A stretch of DNA of 64,000 nucleotides from Pseudomonas sp. K2I15 (GCF_002204795.1 NZ_NIXO01000003.1:62001-126000); one strand, 5' to 3'. Numbered from the stretch's first letter, positions 37,567 through 47,864 are shown. Program-made: numbers and translations. Notes: generated by a model from the letters alone, not told the origin.

Positions 37567-37818
37567 TCAATCTTCCTTCGGCACAACCCAGAAAATCTGC
37601 ACGCCGCCATCATCGCGATAGGCGAGGGTGACGTTATCGTTTTCTGCAATCTCCTCCAGTAGTCGTGCCCACTCGTCTTCCGGTTCCTCCGGCAGGCGGA
37701 AAATCAGCGCCGCCTTGTTTTTTTGGGCATTGGTGGAATTGATGATTTTTTGCACGCGAACGGCCAGGCGTTGGTAGGCGTCAGGAACTGTTGGTGCTGC
37801 GGAAGAGGGCTTTGCCAC
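37567..37818 (-). CDS. DUF1654 family protein
   Basis: About 83 residues with GTG start (MAKPSSAAPTVPDAYQRLA), AAGGAA six bases upstream. The region YQRLAVRVQKIINSTNAQK ... EEIAENDNVTLAYRDDGGV matches the DUF1654 pattern, a family found mainly in Pseudomonadaceae and their phages. Function unknown. An ATG at 37848 would add ten residues but would place the start inside the SOS box. Forms an apparent operon with endA. Confidence 0.82.
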   Translation of the reverse strand: MAKPSSAAPTVPDAYQRLAVRVQKIINSTNAQKNKAALIFRLPEEPEDEWARLLEEIAENDNVTLAYRDDGGVQIFWVVPKED

Positions 37819-37836
37819 GGAGTGTTCCTTATTAGG

Positions 37837-37852
37837 CTGTACGTGCATACAG
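37837..37852. promoter_or_regulatory. LexA (SOS) box upstream of DUF1654-endA
   Basis: CTGTACGTGCATACAG fits CTG-N10-CAG and matches the E. coli ideal CTGTATATATATACAG at 12 of 16 positions, counted by eye; the outer CTGTA/TACAG arms are perfect. It ends 18 bases before the DUF1654 start, so bound LexA would cover the promoter. Confidence 0.7.
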
Positions 37853-38047
37853 TATTTAACTGTGGGCAATTTCGCAACTGCTTAAAATCCAAGAAGTTCT
37901 TCTGACAATGATTTTGCTGACTTGGTGTAGGAGGGCTTTGTTTTTAAAAGATTTTTTGCGCGCGGGTAAAGCGGGGGCAAGTTGGACCCGCTCGCGGTGC
38001 GCCACGAGCGGGATGGCCCAACCGTTACCGGTCAGGCCTGGGAGCGA

Positions 38048-39527
<1,480 letters not shown>

Positions 39528-39556
39528 TTGACAAATCCCGACAAGCTTCTCATAGT
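39528..39556 (+). promoter_or_regulatory. Sigma-70 promoter of the rbs operon
   Basis: A perfect TTGACA (39528-39533) and CATAGT (39551-39556) are 17 bases apart. The RbsR-type palindrome begins nine bases after the -10, so the operator lies at the start of transcription. Confidence 0.7.
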
Positions 39557-39565
39557 TTGACCTAA

Positions 39566-39579
39566 CGCAAACGTTTGCG
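39566..39579. promoter_or_regulatory. LacI-family operator, probable RbsR site
   Basis: Perfect 14-base palindrome CGCAAACGTTTGCG with the central CG step usual for LacI/GalR-family operators. It overlaps the expected start of the rbsB transcript. RbsR is encoded within the same operon, so autoregulation by ribose is likely. Confidence 0.8.
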
Positions 39580-39704
39580 AGATGTTTCACGAGGTGCTCC
39601 TTGAGTGTCGTGAAAGCTCGTATCAGTCGCCCGGGTGGGATGGCTGCCGAAGCGTTCTTCGGTGCAAGCGTTGCTCACAATAATCATAAGATCGGAGTGA
39701 ACCC

Positions 39705-40664
39705 ATGAAGCTGCCATTTGCTGGACGTCTTCTTGCTGTCGCTGTGCTTGCTGCCGCATCCGCTGCCCTGCCTCTTTCCTCTGCATTTGCCGCCGAGACC
39801 GCCGCCAAACCCAAGGTCGGCCTGGTCATGAAATCCCTCGCAAACGAATTCTTCGTCACCATGCAAGACGGTGCCAAGGCATATCAGAAGGCCCACTCCG
39901 CCGACTTCGACATGATCACCAACGGGATCAAGAACGAAACCGATACCGCGGCGCAAATTGATATCGTCAATCAGATGATCCTGTCCAAAGTGGACGCCAT
40001 CGTCATTGCTCCTGCCGATTCGAAAGCCTTGGTCACCGTGCTGAAAAAGGCCTCGGATAAAGGCATCAAGATCGTCAACATCGACAACCGTCTTGATGTG
40101 GACGTGCTGAAAAGCAAATCCCTGAATATCCCGTTCGTGGGTCCAGACAACCGCAAGGGCGCACGCCTGGTGGGTGAAGAACTGGCCAAGCACCTCACCA
40201 AGGGTGACCAGGTTGGCATCATCGAAGGTGTGTCCACCACCACCAACGCCCAGCAGCGTACCGCTGGCTTCAAGGACGCGATGGATGCCGCGGGCATGAA
40301 GATCGTCTCCACCCAGTCCGGCGAGTGGGAAATCGACAAGGGCAACGCGATTGCCGCTGCGATGCTCCAGGCAAACCCGAACATCAAGGCGCTGCTGGCC
40401 GGTAACGACAACATGGCGCTGGGTGCGGTCTCCGCCGTGCGTGGCGCCGGCAAGGCGGGCAAAGTGTTCGTGGTGGGCTACGACAACATCGAGGCCATCA
40501 AGCCGATGCTTCAGGACGGCCGTGTCCTGGCCACCGCCGACCAGGCCGCTGCCCAGCAAGCCGTTTTTGGTATCCAGAACGCGCTGAAGCTGGTCAAGGG
40601 TGAAAAAGTCGATGCCGTGGATGGCATGATCGAAACCCCGGTCGAACTCATCCTCAAGAAGTAA
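39705..40664 (+). CDS. rbsB: Ribose ABC transporter substrate-binding protein
   Basis: A protein of 319 residues. Signal peptide ends SSAFA before AETAA. The periplasmic-binding fold begins PKVGLVMKSLANEFFVTMQ and contains IPFVGPDNRKGARLVGEEL and LAGNDNMALGAVSA. These motifs are standard for pentose-binding proteins of the RbsB group. First gene of an operon that covers ribose uptake and phosphorylation. A strong hairpin follows it, before rbsA. Confidence 0.92.
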   Translation: MKLPFAGRLLAVAVLAAASAALPLSSAFAAETAAKPKVGLVMKSLANEFFVTMQDGAKAYQKAHSADFDMITNGIKNETDTAAQIDIVNQMILSKVDAIVIAPADSKALVTVLKKASDKGIKIVNIDNRLDVDVLKSKSLNIPFVGPDNRKGARLVGEELAKHLTKGDQVGIIEGVSTTTNAQQRTAGFKDAMDAAGMKIVSTQSGEWEIDKGNAIAAAMLQANPNIKALLAGNDNMALGAVSAVRGAGKAGKVFVVGYDNIEAIKPMLQDGRVLATADQAAAQQAVFGIQNALKLVKGEKVDAVDGMIETPVELILKK

Positions 40665-40683
40665 TTCCCGGCAGCACAAAACA

Positions 40684-40708
40684 GCGTCCGCTCACCCCGA
40701 GCGGACGC
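40684..40708 (+). other. Stem-loop between rbsB and rbsA
   Basis: Perfect 10-base stem GCGTCCGCTC / GAGCGGACGC with a 5-base loop, no U-run. Such structures downstream of binding-protein genes often protect the upstream mRNA, so that RbsB is made in excess. That role is inferred by analogy. Confidence 0.65.
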
Positions 40709-40722
40709 CTGGAGACGTTCCT

Positions 40723-42276
40723 ATGTCATCTTCCGCACCGAACGCTGTCCTCTCGGTCAGCGGTATCGGCAAGACCTATGCCCAACCGGTTCTATCCGAC
40801 ATCACCCTGACGCTCAATCGTGGGGAAGTGTTGGCGCTTACCGGTGAGAATGGCGCGGGGAAAAGCACCCTGTCGAAGATCATCGGCGGGCTGGTCACAC
40901 CGACCGACGGCCACATGCAGTTCAATGGCCAAGCCTACACACCGGGCAGCCGGACCCAGGCCGAAGAGCAGGGCATCCGCATGGTCATGCAGGAACTCAA
41001 CCTGTTGCCGACCCTGACGGTCGCCGAAAACCTGTTCCTCGATAACCTGCCCAGCCACGGTGGCTGGATCAGCCGCAAGCAACTGCGCAAGGCCGCCATT
41101 GAAGCCATGGCCCAGGTTGGCCTCGACGCCATTGACCCGGACACCCTGGTCGGCAGCCTCGGCATAGGCCACCAACAGATGGTCGAGATCGCCCGCAACC
41201 TGATCGGTGATTGCCACGTCTTGATCCTCGACGAACCCACGGCGATGTTGACCGCCCGTGAAGTCGAGATGCTGTTTGAACAAATCACCCGCCTGCAAGC
41301 CCGGGGCGTAGCGATTATCTATATTTCCCACCGGCTCGAAGAACTCGCCCGTGTCGCCCAGCGCATTGCGGTATTGCGTGACGGCAAACTGGTGTGTGTC
41401 GAGCCGATGGCCAACTACAACAGTGAGCAACTGGTCACGTTGATGGTGGGCCGCGAGCTGGGCGAGAAAATCGACCTGGGCCCGCGCACCATCGGCGCGC
41501 CGTTGTTGACGGTAAAAGGCCTGACTCGCTCGGACAAGGTCCGCGACGTGTCGTTTGAAGTGCGTGCCGGCGAAATCTACGGCATCTCCGGCCTGATCGG
41601 TGCGGGTCGCACAGAATTGCTGCGCCTGATCTTCGGTGCCGACTTGGCCGACAGCGGCACCGTGGCCCTGGGCACGCCTGCGCAAGTCGTCAGCATTCGC
41701 TCCCCGGCTGACGCGGTGGGTCATGGCATCGCCCTGATCACCGAAGACCGTAAAGGCGAAGGCTTGCTGCTGACCCAATCCATCGGCGCCAATATCGCTT
41801 TGGGCAACATGCCGAAAGTGTCCAGCGCTGGCTTGGTGAACAGTCGTGACGAAAGCGCCTTGGCCAAGCGCCAGGTCGATGCCATGCGCATCCGCAGTTC
41901 CAGCCCGGCGCAGTTGGTGTCCGAGCTGTCGGGCGGCAACCAGCAGAAGGTAGTGATCGGCCGCTGGTTGGAGCGCGATTGCGCGGTGATGCTGTTCGAT
42001 GAACCGACCCGGGGCATCGACGTCGGCGCCAAATTCGATATTTATGCCTTGCTCGGCGACCTGACCCGCCAAGGCAAGGCGCTGGTGGTGGTGTCCAGCG
42101 ACCTGCGTGAGCTGATGCTGATCTGCGACCGCATCGGTGTGCTTTCCGCCGGGCGCATGATCGAGACCTTCGAGCGCGACAGCTGGACCCAGGACGAATT
42201 GCTTGCGGCCGCATTTGCTGGCTATCAGAAACGTGATGCGTTGCTCAACGAAGCCGCGCCTAGGAATACCCCATGA
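40723..42276 (+). CDS. rbsA: Ribose ABC transporter ATP-binding protein
   Basis: A protein of 517 residues with two tandem ATPase domains. The first has Walker A LTGENGAGKSTLSKI and Walker B VLILDEPTAML. The second has the degenerate P-loop GLIGAGRTELLRL and signature ELSGGNQQKVVIGRWL with MLFDEPTRGIDVG. This arrangement is the rule in carbohydrate (CUT2) importers. Stop overlaps the rbsC start by four bases. Confidence 0.94.
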   Translation: MSSSAPNAVLSVSGIGKTYAQPVLSDITLTLNRGEVLALTGENGAGKSTLSKIIGGLVTPTDGHMQFNGQAYTPGSRTQAEEQGIRMVMQELNLLPTLTVAENLFLDNLPSHGGWISRKQLRKAAIEAMAQVGLDAIDPDTLVGSLGIGHQQMVEIARNLIGDCHVLILDEPTAMLTAREVEMLFEQITRLQARGVAIIYISHRLEELARVAQRIAVLRDGKLVCVEPMANYNSEQLVTLMVGRELGEKIDLGPRTIGAPLLTVKGLTRSDKVRDVSFEVRAGEIYGISGLIGAGRTELLRLIFGADLADSGTVALGTPAQVVSIRSPADAVGHGIALITEDRKGEGLLLTQSIGANIALGNMPKVSSAGLVNSRDESALAKRQVDAMRIRSSSPAQLVSELSGGNQQKVVIGRWLERDCAVMLFDEPTRGIDVGAKFDIYALLGDLTRQGKALVVVSSDLRELMLICDRIGVLSAGRMIETFERDSWTQDELLAAAFAGYQKRDALLNEAAPRNTP

Positions 42277-43250
42277 AAACCACTTCCTCCCCCGCAAAAC
42301 GTGGCGGCAACTTCTACGGCCTGGGCACCTACCTGGGCCTGGCCGGTGCCTTGCTGGCGATGATTGCGTTGTTCTCGTTCCTGAGCGACCACTTCCTCTC
42401 GTACGACACCTTCAGCACCCTGGCCAACCAGATTCCCGACCTGATGGTGTTGGCGGTCGGCATGACCTTCGTGCTGATCATCGGCGGCATCGACCTTTCC
42501 GTAGGCTCGGTGCTGGCTCTTGCCGCATCGGCCGTCAGCGTGGCGATTCTCGGCTGGGGCTGGAGTGTTTTACCGGCCGCTGTGCTGGGCATGGGTTGCG
42601 CCGCGTTGGCCGGTACCATTACCGGTTCCATCACCGTGGCCTGGCGCATCCCGTCGTTCATCGTGTCCCTCGGCGTGCTGGAAATGGCTCGCGGCGTGGC
42701 GTACCAGATGACCGGTTCGCGCACTGCGTACATCGGTGACTCGTTTGCCTGGCTGTCCAACCCGGTGGCCTTCGGTATTTCGCCTTCGTTCATCATCGCG
42801 TTGCTGGTGATCATCGCCGCGCAGTTGGTGTTGACCCGTACCGTGTTCGGTCGCTACCTGATCGGCATCGGCACCAATGAAGAGGCTGTGCGTCTGGCCG
42901 GTATCAATCCAAAGCCCTACAAGATTTTGGTGTTCAGCCTGATGGGGCTGCTGGCCGGCGTGGCGGCACTGTTCCAGATTTCGCGCCTGGAAGCGGCAGA
43001 TCCCAACGCCGGTTCGGGCCTTGAGCTGCAAGTGATCGCTGCCGTGGTAATTGGCGGTACCAGCCTGATGGGCGGGCGTGGCTCGGTGGTCAGTACCTTC
43101 TTTGGTGTGCTGATTATCTCGGTACTGGCGGCAGGGCTGGCGCAGATTGGCGCCACCGAACCGACCAAACGTATCATCACCGGTGCCGTGATCGTGATCG
43201 CGGTGGTGCTCGATACTTACCGCAGCCAGCGCGCCAGTCGGCGAGCCTGA
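42273..43250 (+). CDS. rbsC: Ribose ABC transporter permease
   Basis: A protein of 325 residues with about ten hydrophobic segments. It has the CUT2 permease motif VLIIGGIDLSVGSVLALAA near residue 70 and GIGTNEEAVRLAGINPKPYK, followed by SLMGGRGSVVSTFFGVLI. It forms the ribose channel in the inner membrane with RbsA. rbsR starts three bases after the stop. Confidence 0.94.
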   Translation: MKTTSSPAKRGGNFYGLGTYLGLAGALLAMIALFSFLSDHFLSYDTFSTLANQIPDLMVLAVGMTFVLIIGGIDLSVGSVLALAASAVSVAILGWGWSVLPAAVLGMGCAALAGTITGSITVAWRIPSFIVSLGVLEMARGVAYQMTGSRTAYIGDSFAWLSNPVAFGISPSFIIALLVIIAAQLVLTRTVFGRYLIGIGTNEEAVRLAGINPKPYKILVFSLMGLLAGVAALFQISRLEAADPNAGSGLELQVIAAVVIGGTSLMGGRGSVVSTFFGVLIISVLAAGLAQIGATEPTKRIITGAVIVIAVVLDTYRSQRASRRA

Positions 43251-43253
43251 GCC

Positions 43254-44276
43254 ATGGCAACGATCAAGGATGTGGCCGCGCTGGCTGGGATTTCCTACAC
43301 CACCGTGTCCCATGTGGTGAACAAGACGCGCCCGGTCAGCGAGCATGTACGAATCAAGGTCGAGGCGGCCATCAAGCAGCTCGACTATGTGCCCAGTGCA
43401 GTCGCGCGATCGCTGAAGGCCAAGACCACCGCGACCATCGGCCTGTTGGTGCCCAACAGCCTCAACCCGTATTTTGCGGAACTGGCCCGGGGCATCGAGG
43501 ATTACTGCGAGCGTAACGGCTATTGCGTGATCCTCTGCAACTCCGACGATAATGCCGAAAAGCAGCGCAGCTACTTGAGGGTGCTGCTGGAAAAACGCAT
43601 CGACGGATTGATCGTGACCTCCGTGGGCGGCGACGACAGCGGCCTGGCGACGGGTCTGAAAGCGGTGCGTACGCCCATGGTCATCGTCGACCGTGCGCTG
43701 GATGGGATCGATGTCGACCTGGTGCGCATCGACCATGAGCAGGGCGCTTACCTGGCGACCCGGCACTTGCTGGAGTTGGGTCATCGCGACATTGCCTGCA
43801 TTGGTGGCCCGAGCCATACCCGCGTGGCGCAGATGCGTATGGCGGGTTACTACCGCGCCCTGGCCGAGGCGGGTCTTGAAGTGCCGGCCGGCCGCGTGCT
43901 TGAGAGTGATTTCACCACCACCGGTGGCTACGCTGCGGCGGCGCAATTGCTGGCGGATAATCCCCCCAGCGCGATTTTTGCCGGCAACGACATGATCGGC
44001 TTCGGCGTGTTACGCGCGGCTGCCGAACGCAATATCCGCGTGCCCGGCGAGCTTTCAGTGATCGGGTTCGACGATATTCAAATGAGCCAGTACGTGTACC
44101 CGGCGCTGACCACGGTGGGCCAGTCGATCCTGCAGCTGGGAGAGATGGCGGCCGAGCTTTTATTGCGACGAATTGCGACACCCCAATTGCCGATCGATCA
44201 ACGCATCGTGACGCCGAGTATTGTCCTGCGCGAGTCTACGGCGCCGTTGGCTGGTGTGTTTGCCCAATACCGCTGA
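43254..44276 (+). CDS. rbsR: LacI family repressor of ribose genes
   Basis: A protein of 340 residues. The LacI helix-turn-helix is ATIKDVAALAGISYTTVSHV at the N-terminus, with hinge YVPSAVARSLKAKTT. The ligand domain is RbsB-like (LNPYFAELARGIEDYCERNG, DRALDGIDVDLV, FAGNDMIGFGVL). It presumably binds the CGCAAACGTTTGCG palindrome before rbsB and is released by ribose or ribose phosphate. Placing it inside the operon makes the circuit autoregulated. Confidence 0.92.
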   Translation: MATIKDVAALAGISYTTVSHVVNKTRPVSEHVRIKVEAAIKQLDYVPSAVARSLKAKTTATIGLLVPNSLNPYFAELARGIEDYCERNGYCVILCNSDDNAEKQRSYLRVLLEKRIDGLIVTSVGGDDSGLATGLKAVRTPMVIVDRALDGIDVDLVRIDHEQGAYLATRHLLELGHRDIACIGGPSHTRVAQMRMAGYYRALAEAGLEVPAGRVLESDFTTTGGYAAAAQLLADNPPSAIFAGNDMIGFGVLRAAAERNIRVPGELSVIGFDDIQMSQYVYPALTTVGQSILQLGEMAAELLLRRIATPQLPIDQRIVTPSIVLRESTAPLAGVFAQYR

Positions 44277-44299
44277 ACCGAATTGATGAGTACTGATGT

Positions 44300-45217
44300 A
44301 TGCCAGCAAAAGTAGTGGTAATAGGCAGCCTGAACATGGACCTGGTCACCCGGGCCAGCCGGCTGCCCCGCGCCGGTGAAACCCTGATTGGCCAATCGTT
44401 TTCCACGGTCCCGGGCGGCAAGGGCGCGAACCAGGCGGTCGCTTCGGCGCGCCTTGGCGCCGAGGTGTCGATGGTCGGCTGCGTGGGCACCGATGCCTAT
44501 GGTGCGCAATTGCGCGATGCGTTGTTGGTGGAAGGTATCGATTGCCAGGCCGTCAGCACCGTCGACGGCTCCAGCGGTGTAGCGCTGATCGTGGTGGATG
44601 ACAGCAGCCAGAATGCGATCGTTATCGTCGCCGGCAGCAACGGCGAGCTGACCCCGGCCAAATTACAGACATTTGACAGCGTGCTGCAGGCCGCCGACGT
44701 CATCGTCTGCCAGCTTGAGACGCCGATGGACACCGTCGGCCATACCCTCAAGCGCGGTCGCGAACTGGGCAAGACTGTCATCCTCAACCCGGCACCCGCC
44801 AGCGGTCCGCTGCCTGAGGATTGGTACGCCGCCATCGATTACCTGATCCCCAACGAAAGCGAAGCCTCGGCCTTGAGCGGCGTGGTGGTCGATTCCCTGG
44901 ACAGCGCCAAGGTCGCCGCCGCGCGGCTGATCAAGGCCGGTGCCGGTAAAGTCATCATTACCCTAGGCTCCGAGGGCGCGTTGTTTGCCGATGGCCAGGG
45001 CTTTGAGCACCTGGTGGCGCCCAAGGTCAAGGCGGTCGATACCACGGCTGCCGGTGACACCTTCGTTGGTGGTTTTGCGGCGGCGCTGGCCAACGGCAAA
45101 AGCGAGGCCGAGGCCATTCGTTTTGGCCAGGTGGCGGCCGCGCTGTCCGTGACCCGTGCCGGTGCGCAACCCTCCATTCCTACATTGCATGACGTCCAAG
45201 GTTTTGTGCCCTCATGA
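44300..45217 (+). CDS. rbsK: Ribokinase
   Basis: A protein of 305 residues of the PfkB family. N-terminal signature [16 protein letters not shown], sugar segment [19 protein letters not shown], and C-terminal signature [17 protein letters not shown] with the catalytic Asp. It phosphorylates ribose to ribose-5-phosphate for the pentose phosphate pathway. Overlaps the rbsD start by four bases. Confidence 0.95.
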   Translation: MPAKVVVIGSLNMDLVTRASRLPRAGETLIGQSFSTVPGGKGANQAVASARLGAEVSMVGCVGTDAYGAQLRDALLVEGIDCQAVSTVDGSSGVALIVVDDSSQNAIVIVAGSNGELTPAKLQTFDSVLQAADVIVCQLETPMDTVGHTLKRGRELGKTVILNPAPASGPLPEDWYAAIDYLIPNESEASALSGVVVDSLDSAKVAAARLIKAGAGKVIITLGSEGALFADGQGFEHLVAPKVKAVDTTAAGDTFVGGFAAALANGKSEAEAIRFGQVAAALSVTRAGAQPSIPTLHDVQGFVPS

Positions 45218-45618
45218 AAAAGACTCCCTTGCTCAATATCGCGCTGTCTCGGGTGATCGCGTCCCTTGGCCATGGCGACATTCTGGTGATCGGTGATGCC
45301 GGCCTGCCGGTGCCGCCGGGCGTCGAGCTGATCGACTTGGCGCTGACCAAAGGCATCCCTGATTTCGTCAGCACCTTGCGCATCGTGCTCAGCGAAATGC
45401 AGGTGGAAAGCCACGTGCTGGCTGAAGAAATCCTGCTCAAGCAGCCACCGGCCCTGGCCGATCTCAATACTCTGACCGAACAGGCCGCCCTCGGCGAACG
45501 CCGCCTGGTCAGTCACGAAGAGTTCAAGCAGCTCAGCCGCAAGGCGAGGGCGGTGGTGCGCACCGGTGAGTGCCAGCCTTACTGCAATATTGCGCTGGTC
45601 TCCGGCGTAACGTTCTAG
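45214..45618 (+). CDS. rbsD: D-ribose pyranase
   Basis: A protein of 134 residues: [20 protein letters not shown], with catalytic His20, then [20 protein letters not shown], and the C-terminal [17 protein letters not shown]. It interconverts pyranose and furanose forms of ribose so that ribokinase, which prefers furanose, can use imported sugar. Full length for the family. Confidence 0.95.
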   Translation: MKKTPLLNIALSRVIASLGHGDILVIGDAGLPVPPGVELIDLALTKGIPDFVSTLRIVLSEMQVESHVLAEEILLKQPPALADLNTLTEQAALGERRLVSHEEFKQLSRKARAVVRTGECQPYCNIALVSGVTF

Positions 45619-45644
45619 AATTCCCCAACGACAAGGAGTGCGTC

Positions 45645-46673
45645 ATGCAACGTGGTACCCAAACCCTGCGACACCTGTTCCGGAGTGTGCTGCTTTTGTC
45701 CGTGCTAACTGCTGCCAGCGCCCACGCGGCGGAAAAAATCGACCTGATCATCGATACCGACCCCGGTGCCGACGACGTGGTTGCCTTGCTGTTCGCCATG
45801 GCTTCGCCCGATGAGCTGAAGATTCGCGCGCTGACCACCGTTGCCGGTAACGTGCGCCTGGACAAGACCTCCCGCAATGCACGCCTGGCCCGCGAGTGGG
45901 CAGGCCGCGAAGAAATCCCGGTGTACGCCGGTGCGCCGAAGCCGATGCTGCGTACGCCGATCTATGCCGAAAACATCCATGGCAAGGAAGGCATCTCCGG
46001 CGTCACCGTGCATGAGCCGAAAAAAGGCCTGGCTGAAGGCAATGCCGTTGATTACCTGATCAAGACCCTCAGCACCGCCAAGCCCCACAGCATCACCATC
46101 GCCATGCTCGGCCCGCAGACCAACCTGGCGCTGGCACTGACCCAGGCGCCTGAAATCACTCAAGGCATCAAGGAAGTGGTGGTGATGGGCGGCGCGCACT
46201 TCAACGGCGGCAACATTACGCCGGTGGCCGAGTTCAACCTGTTCGCGGACCCTATCGCGGCCGAGATCGTGCTCAAAAGTGGCGTCAAGCTGACTTACCT
46301 GCCGTTGGATGTGACCCACAAGGTGCTGACCAGCGAAGCACGCCTGAAGCAAATCGCTGCGCTGAACAACAACGCGAGCAAAGTGGTTGGCGACATTCTC
46401 AATGAATACGTCAAGGGCGACATGGAGCACTACGGCATCCCAGGCGGCCCGGTGCATGATGCTACCGTGATTGCCTACCTGCTCAAGCCTTCGCTGTTCA
46501 GCGGCCGTGAGGTCAATGTGGTGGTGGACAGCCGTGAAGGCCCGACCTTCGGCCAGACCATCGTCGATTGGTACGACGGCCTGAAACAACCGAAGAACGC
46601 GTTCTGGGTTGAAAACGGCGATGCCCAAGGCTTCTTCGATCTGCTAACCGAACGTCTTGGTCGCCTGAAGTAA
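45645..46673 (+). CDS. Exported nucleoside hydrolase
   Basis: A protein of 342 residues starting MQRGTQTLRHLFRSVLLLSV with CAAGGAG ahead. A cleavable signal peptide ends SAHA before AEKID. The IUNH signature IIDTDPGADDVVALLFAM follows at once, with the Asp cluster that binds Ca2+. HxH and the late DVTHKVLT and GGPVHDATVIAYL segments are present. Most bacterial nucleoside hydrolases are cytoplasmic; this one should act in the periplasm. Its place at the end of the rbs operon suggests it frees ribose from nucleosides for RbsBAC to import. Confidence 0.9.
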   Translation: MQRGTQTLRHLFRSVLLLSVLTAASAHAAEKIDLIIDTDPGADDVVALLFAMASPDELKIRALTTVAGNVRLDKTSRNARLAREWAGREEIPVYAGAPKPMLRTPIYAENIHGKEGISGVTVHEPKKGLAEGNAVDYLIKTLSTAKPHSITIAMLGPQTNLALALTQAPEITQGIKEVVVMGGAHFNGGNITPVAEFNLFADPIAAEIVLKSGVKLTYLPLDVTHKVLTSEARLKQIAALNNNASKVVGDILNEYVKGDMEHYGIPGGPVHDATVIAYLLKPSLFSGREVNVVVDSREGPTFGQTIVDWYDGLKQPKNAFWVENGDAQGFFDLLTERLGRLK

Positions 46674-46681
46674 GCGCTTTA

Positions 46682-46703
46682 CCGGCCGGCGTTCGTCGGC
46701 CGG
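46682..46703. terminator. Hairpin after the ribose operon
   Basis: Stem CCGGCCG / CGGCCGG with an 8-base loop, nine bases after the nucleoside hydrolase stop and just before the convergent small gene. The following GTCTTATT is only partly T-rich. Confidence 0.55.
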
Positions 46704-46706
46704 GTC

Positions 46707-46919
46707 TTATTCGCGCTCGGGGTCTGGCGCCCCCATGTGATCGGCCGGGTATTTCTCGAATACCTGGCCGATGAATGCCTGCGCGGCCTGAGTCCCCAAT
46801 TCCTTGACCAGCAGGTCGATACCGATGATTGCCAACTCCTCCGGGCTGCCCGGGCTGTAGGAGCTTTGCCCGTGGGGCCACTTGGCTTTGATGTCGGCGT
46901 GGATCGTCACGATGGTCAT
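46707..46919 (-). CDS. Hypothetical protein, 70 residues
   Basis: Sequence begins MTIVTIHADIKAKWPHGQSS and has a helical middle (PEELAIIGIDLLVKELGTQ) with a C-terminal YPADHMGAPDPERE. No signal, membrane segment or metal motif is clear. Not recognised. It converges on the ribose operon, and its position between a terminator hairpin and a divergent small gene gives no functional hint. Confidence 0.6.
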   Translation of the reverse strand: MTIVTIHADIKAKWPHGQSSYSPGSPEELAIIGIDLLVKELGTQAAQAFIGQVFEKYPADHMGAPDPERE

Positions 46920-47064
46920 GGGTGTCTCGCGAGGCTGAAAGGCGGTTGGTGCGTTATCTGGCGTGTGGAGTTAACCATTTTGCGCGGCGTTTGGCACTGC
47001 TACTTAGGCATGAGGGGAGGGCTGTGCCACACTGTTCGCCCGTTTAATTGCCAGGGCAAACCGC

Positions 47065-47370
47065 GTGCAGATCGATTTGAACAACCCCGAGAACCTGACG
47101 CTGGACGCTGTGAGGCAGCTGCTTGCCTCTGCCAGTGACAACGTTCACACCCAATTGCGCGTTACCAAAGCCGGCATTGCCTACCTCTCTTCGGGCGTGG
47201 TGGGCGGTGTTGATATTGACGGCCTGCTGTTCCGCCTGGAGACCTGGGCAGCGGGTTCCGGTTATGTCGGCAACGTCGCGGCCAGCGATGAGGTGTGGGT
47301 GATGCAGATTTTCAACGCTCTCAAGCAAAACTGGCCGAAGCCGCCGTTCGATTACATCGACATCTACTGA
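47065..47370 (+). CDS. Hypothetical protein, 101 residues
   Basis: GTG start with CAGGG ahead. Begins MQIDLNNPENLTLDAVRQLL and contains YLSSGVVGGVDIDGLLFRLE and ASDEVWVMQIFNALKQNWPK. It looks like a small soluble alpha/beta protein. The family is not recognised, and no partner gene is evident. Confidence 0.65.
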   Translation: MQIDLNNPENLTLDAVRQLLASASDNVHTQLRVTKAGIAYLSSGVVGGVDIDGLLFRLETWAAGSGYVGNVAASDEVWVMQIFNALKQNWPKPPFDYIDIY

Positions 47371-47517
47371 GTGCGTTCATATCTGGTGACGATTGATTCG
47401 CCAGCGCCACGCGTCGACTCAGGCAGACTGGCCCGTGGCCAATTGTGACAATTCTGAAACCAATCGGCCAAACCACGGTCGCACGATCTCTGTCCATTTT
47501 TTCTCAAAGGAGGCTTC

Positions 47518-47838
47518 ATGCCTTGGAAGCTCGCATCATTCGGTACTTTGTTGGCTGCGCTTGTGTTGACGGGTTGCAGCACCCCGGGTACCTCTGAGCC
47601 AGCCAAAGACACTGCCGTGACCGATGCTGGTCATAGCCGCTGTACGGCGAAGGCCGCCGAGTTCGCAATCGGCCAAAAGGCTTCGCCGCAACTGCTGGAA
47701 CAGGCCCGTAGCCGCGCCGGTGCGCAGAACGCACGCATTCTCAAGCCAGACGACATGGTCACTCTGGAATACCGCTCGGATCGCCTGAACCTCAACACCG
47801 ATGACAACCTGGTGATCAATCGGGTTAATTGCGGCTGA
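47518..47838 (+). CDS. I78-family peptidase-inhibitor-like lipoprotein
   Basis: A protein of 106 residues with AAAGGAGG ahead. The signal MPWKLASFGTLLAALVLTGC has a lipobox with Cys20. The C-terminal domain AAEFAIGQKASPQLLEQA ... TLEYRSDRLNLNTDDNLVI ends in RVNCG, matching the I78 inhibitor family (small, serine-protease-inhibitor-like fold, one disulfide). Probably a periplasmic or outer-membrane lipoprotein that blocks proteases. Terminated by a strong hairpin. Confidence 0.88.
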   Translation: MPWKLASFGTLLAALVLTGCSTPGTSEPAKDTAVTDAGHSRCTAKAAEFAIGQKASPQLLEQARSRAGAQNARILKPDDMVTLEYRSDRLNLNTDDNLVINRVNCG

Positions 47839-47864
47839 TTGCTTCAGCGCTTTTATCCAGGCCA

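Noticed and set aside
37987..38012. CCCGCTCG / CGAGCGGG hairpin after ansB as terminator
   Set aside because: The stem is good, but no U-run follows on the minus strand and it is 36 bases from the stop. I did not list it as a terminator.
40792..42297. 501-residue open frame on the minus strand
   Set aside because: Shadow of rbsA, with the His/Gln/Ala-rich composition typical of antisense frames in GC-rich DNA.
42570..43946. 458-residue open frame on the minus strand
   Set aside because: Crosses rbsC and rbsR in antisense and has no recognisable domain.
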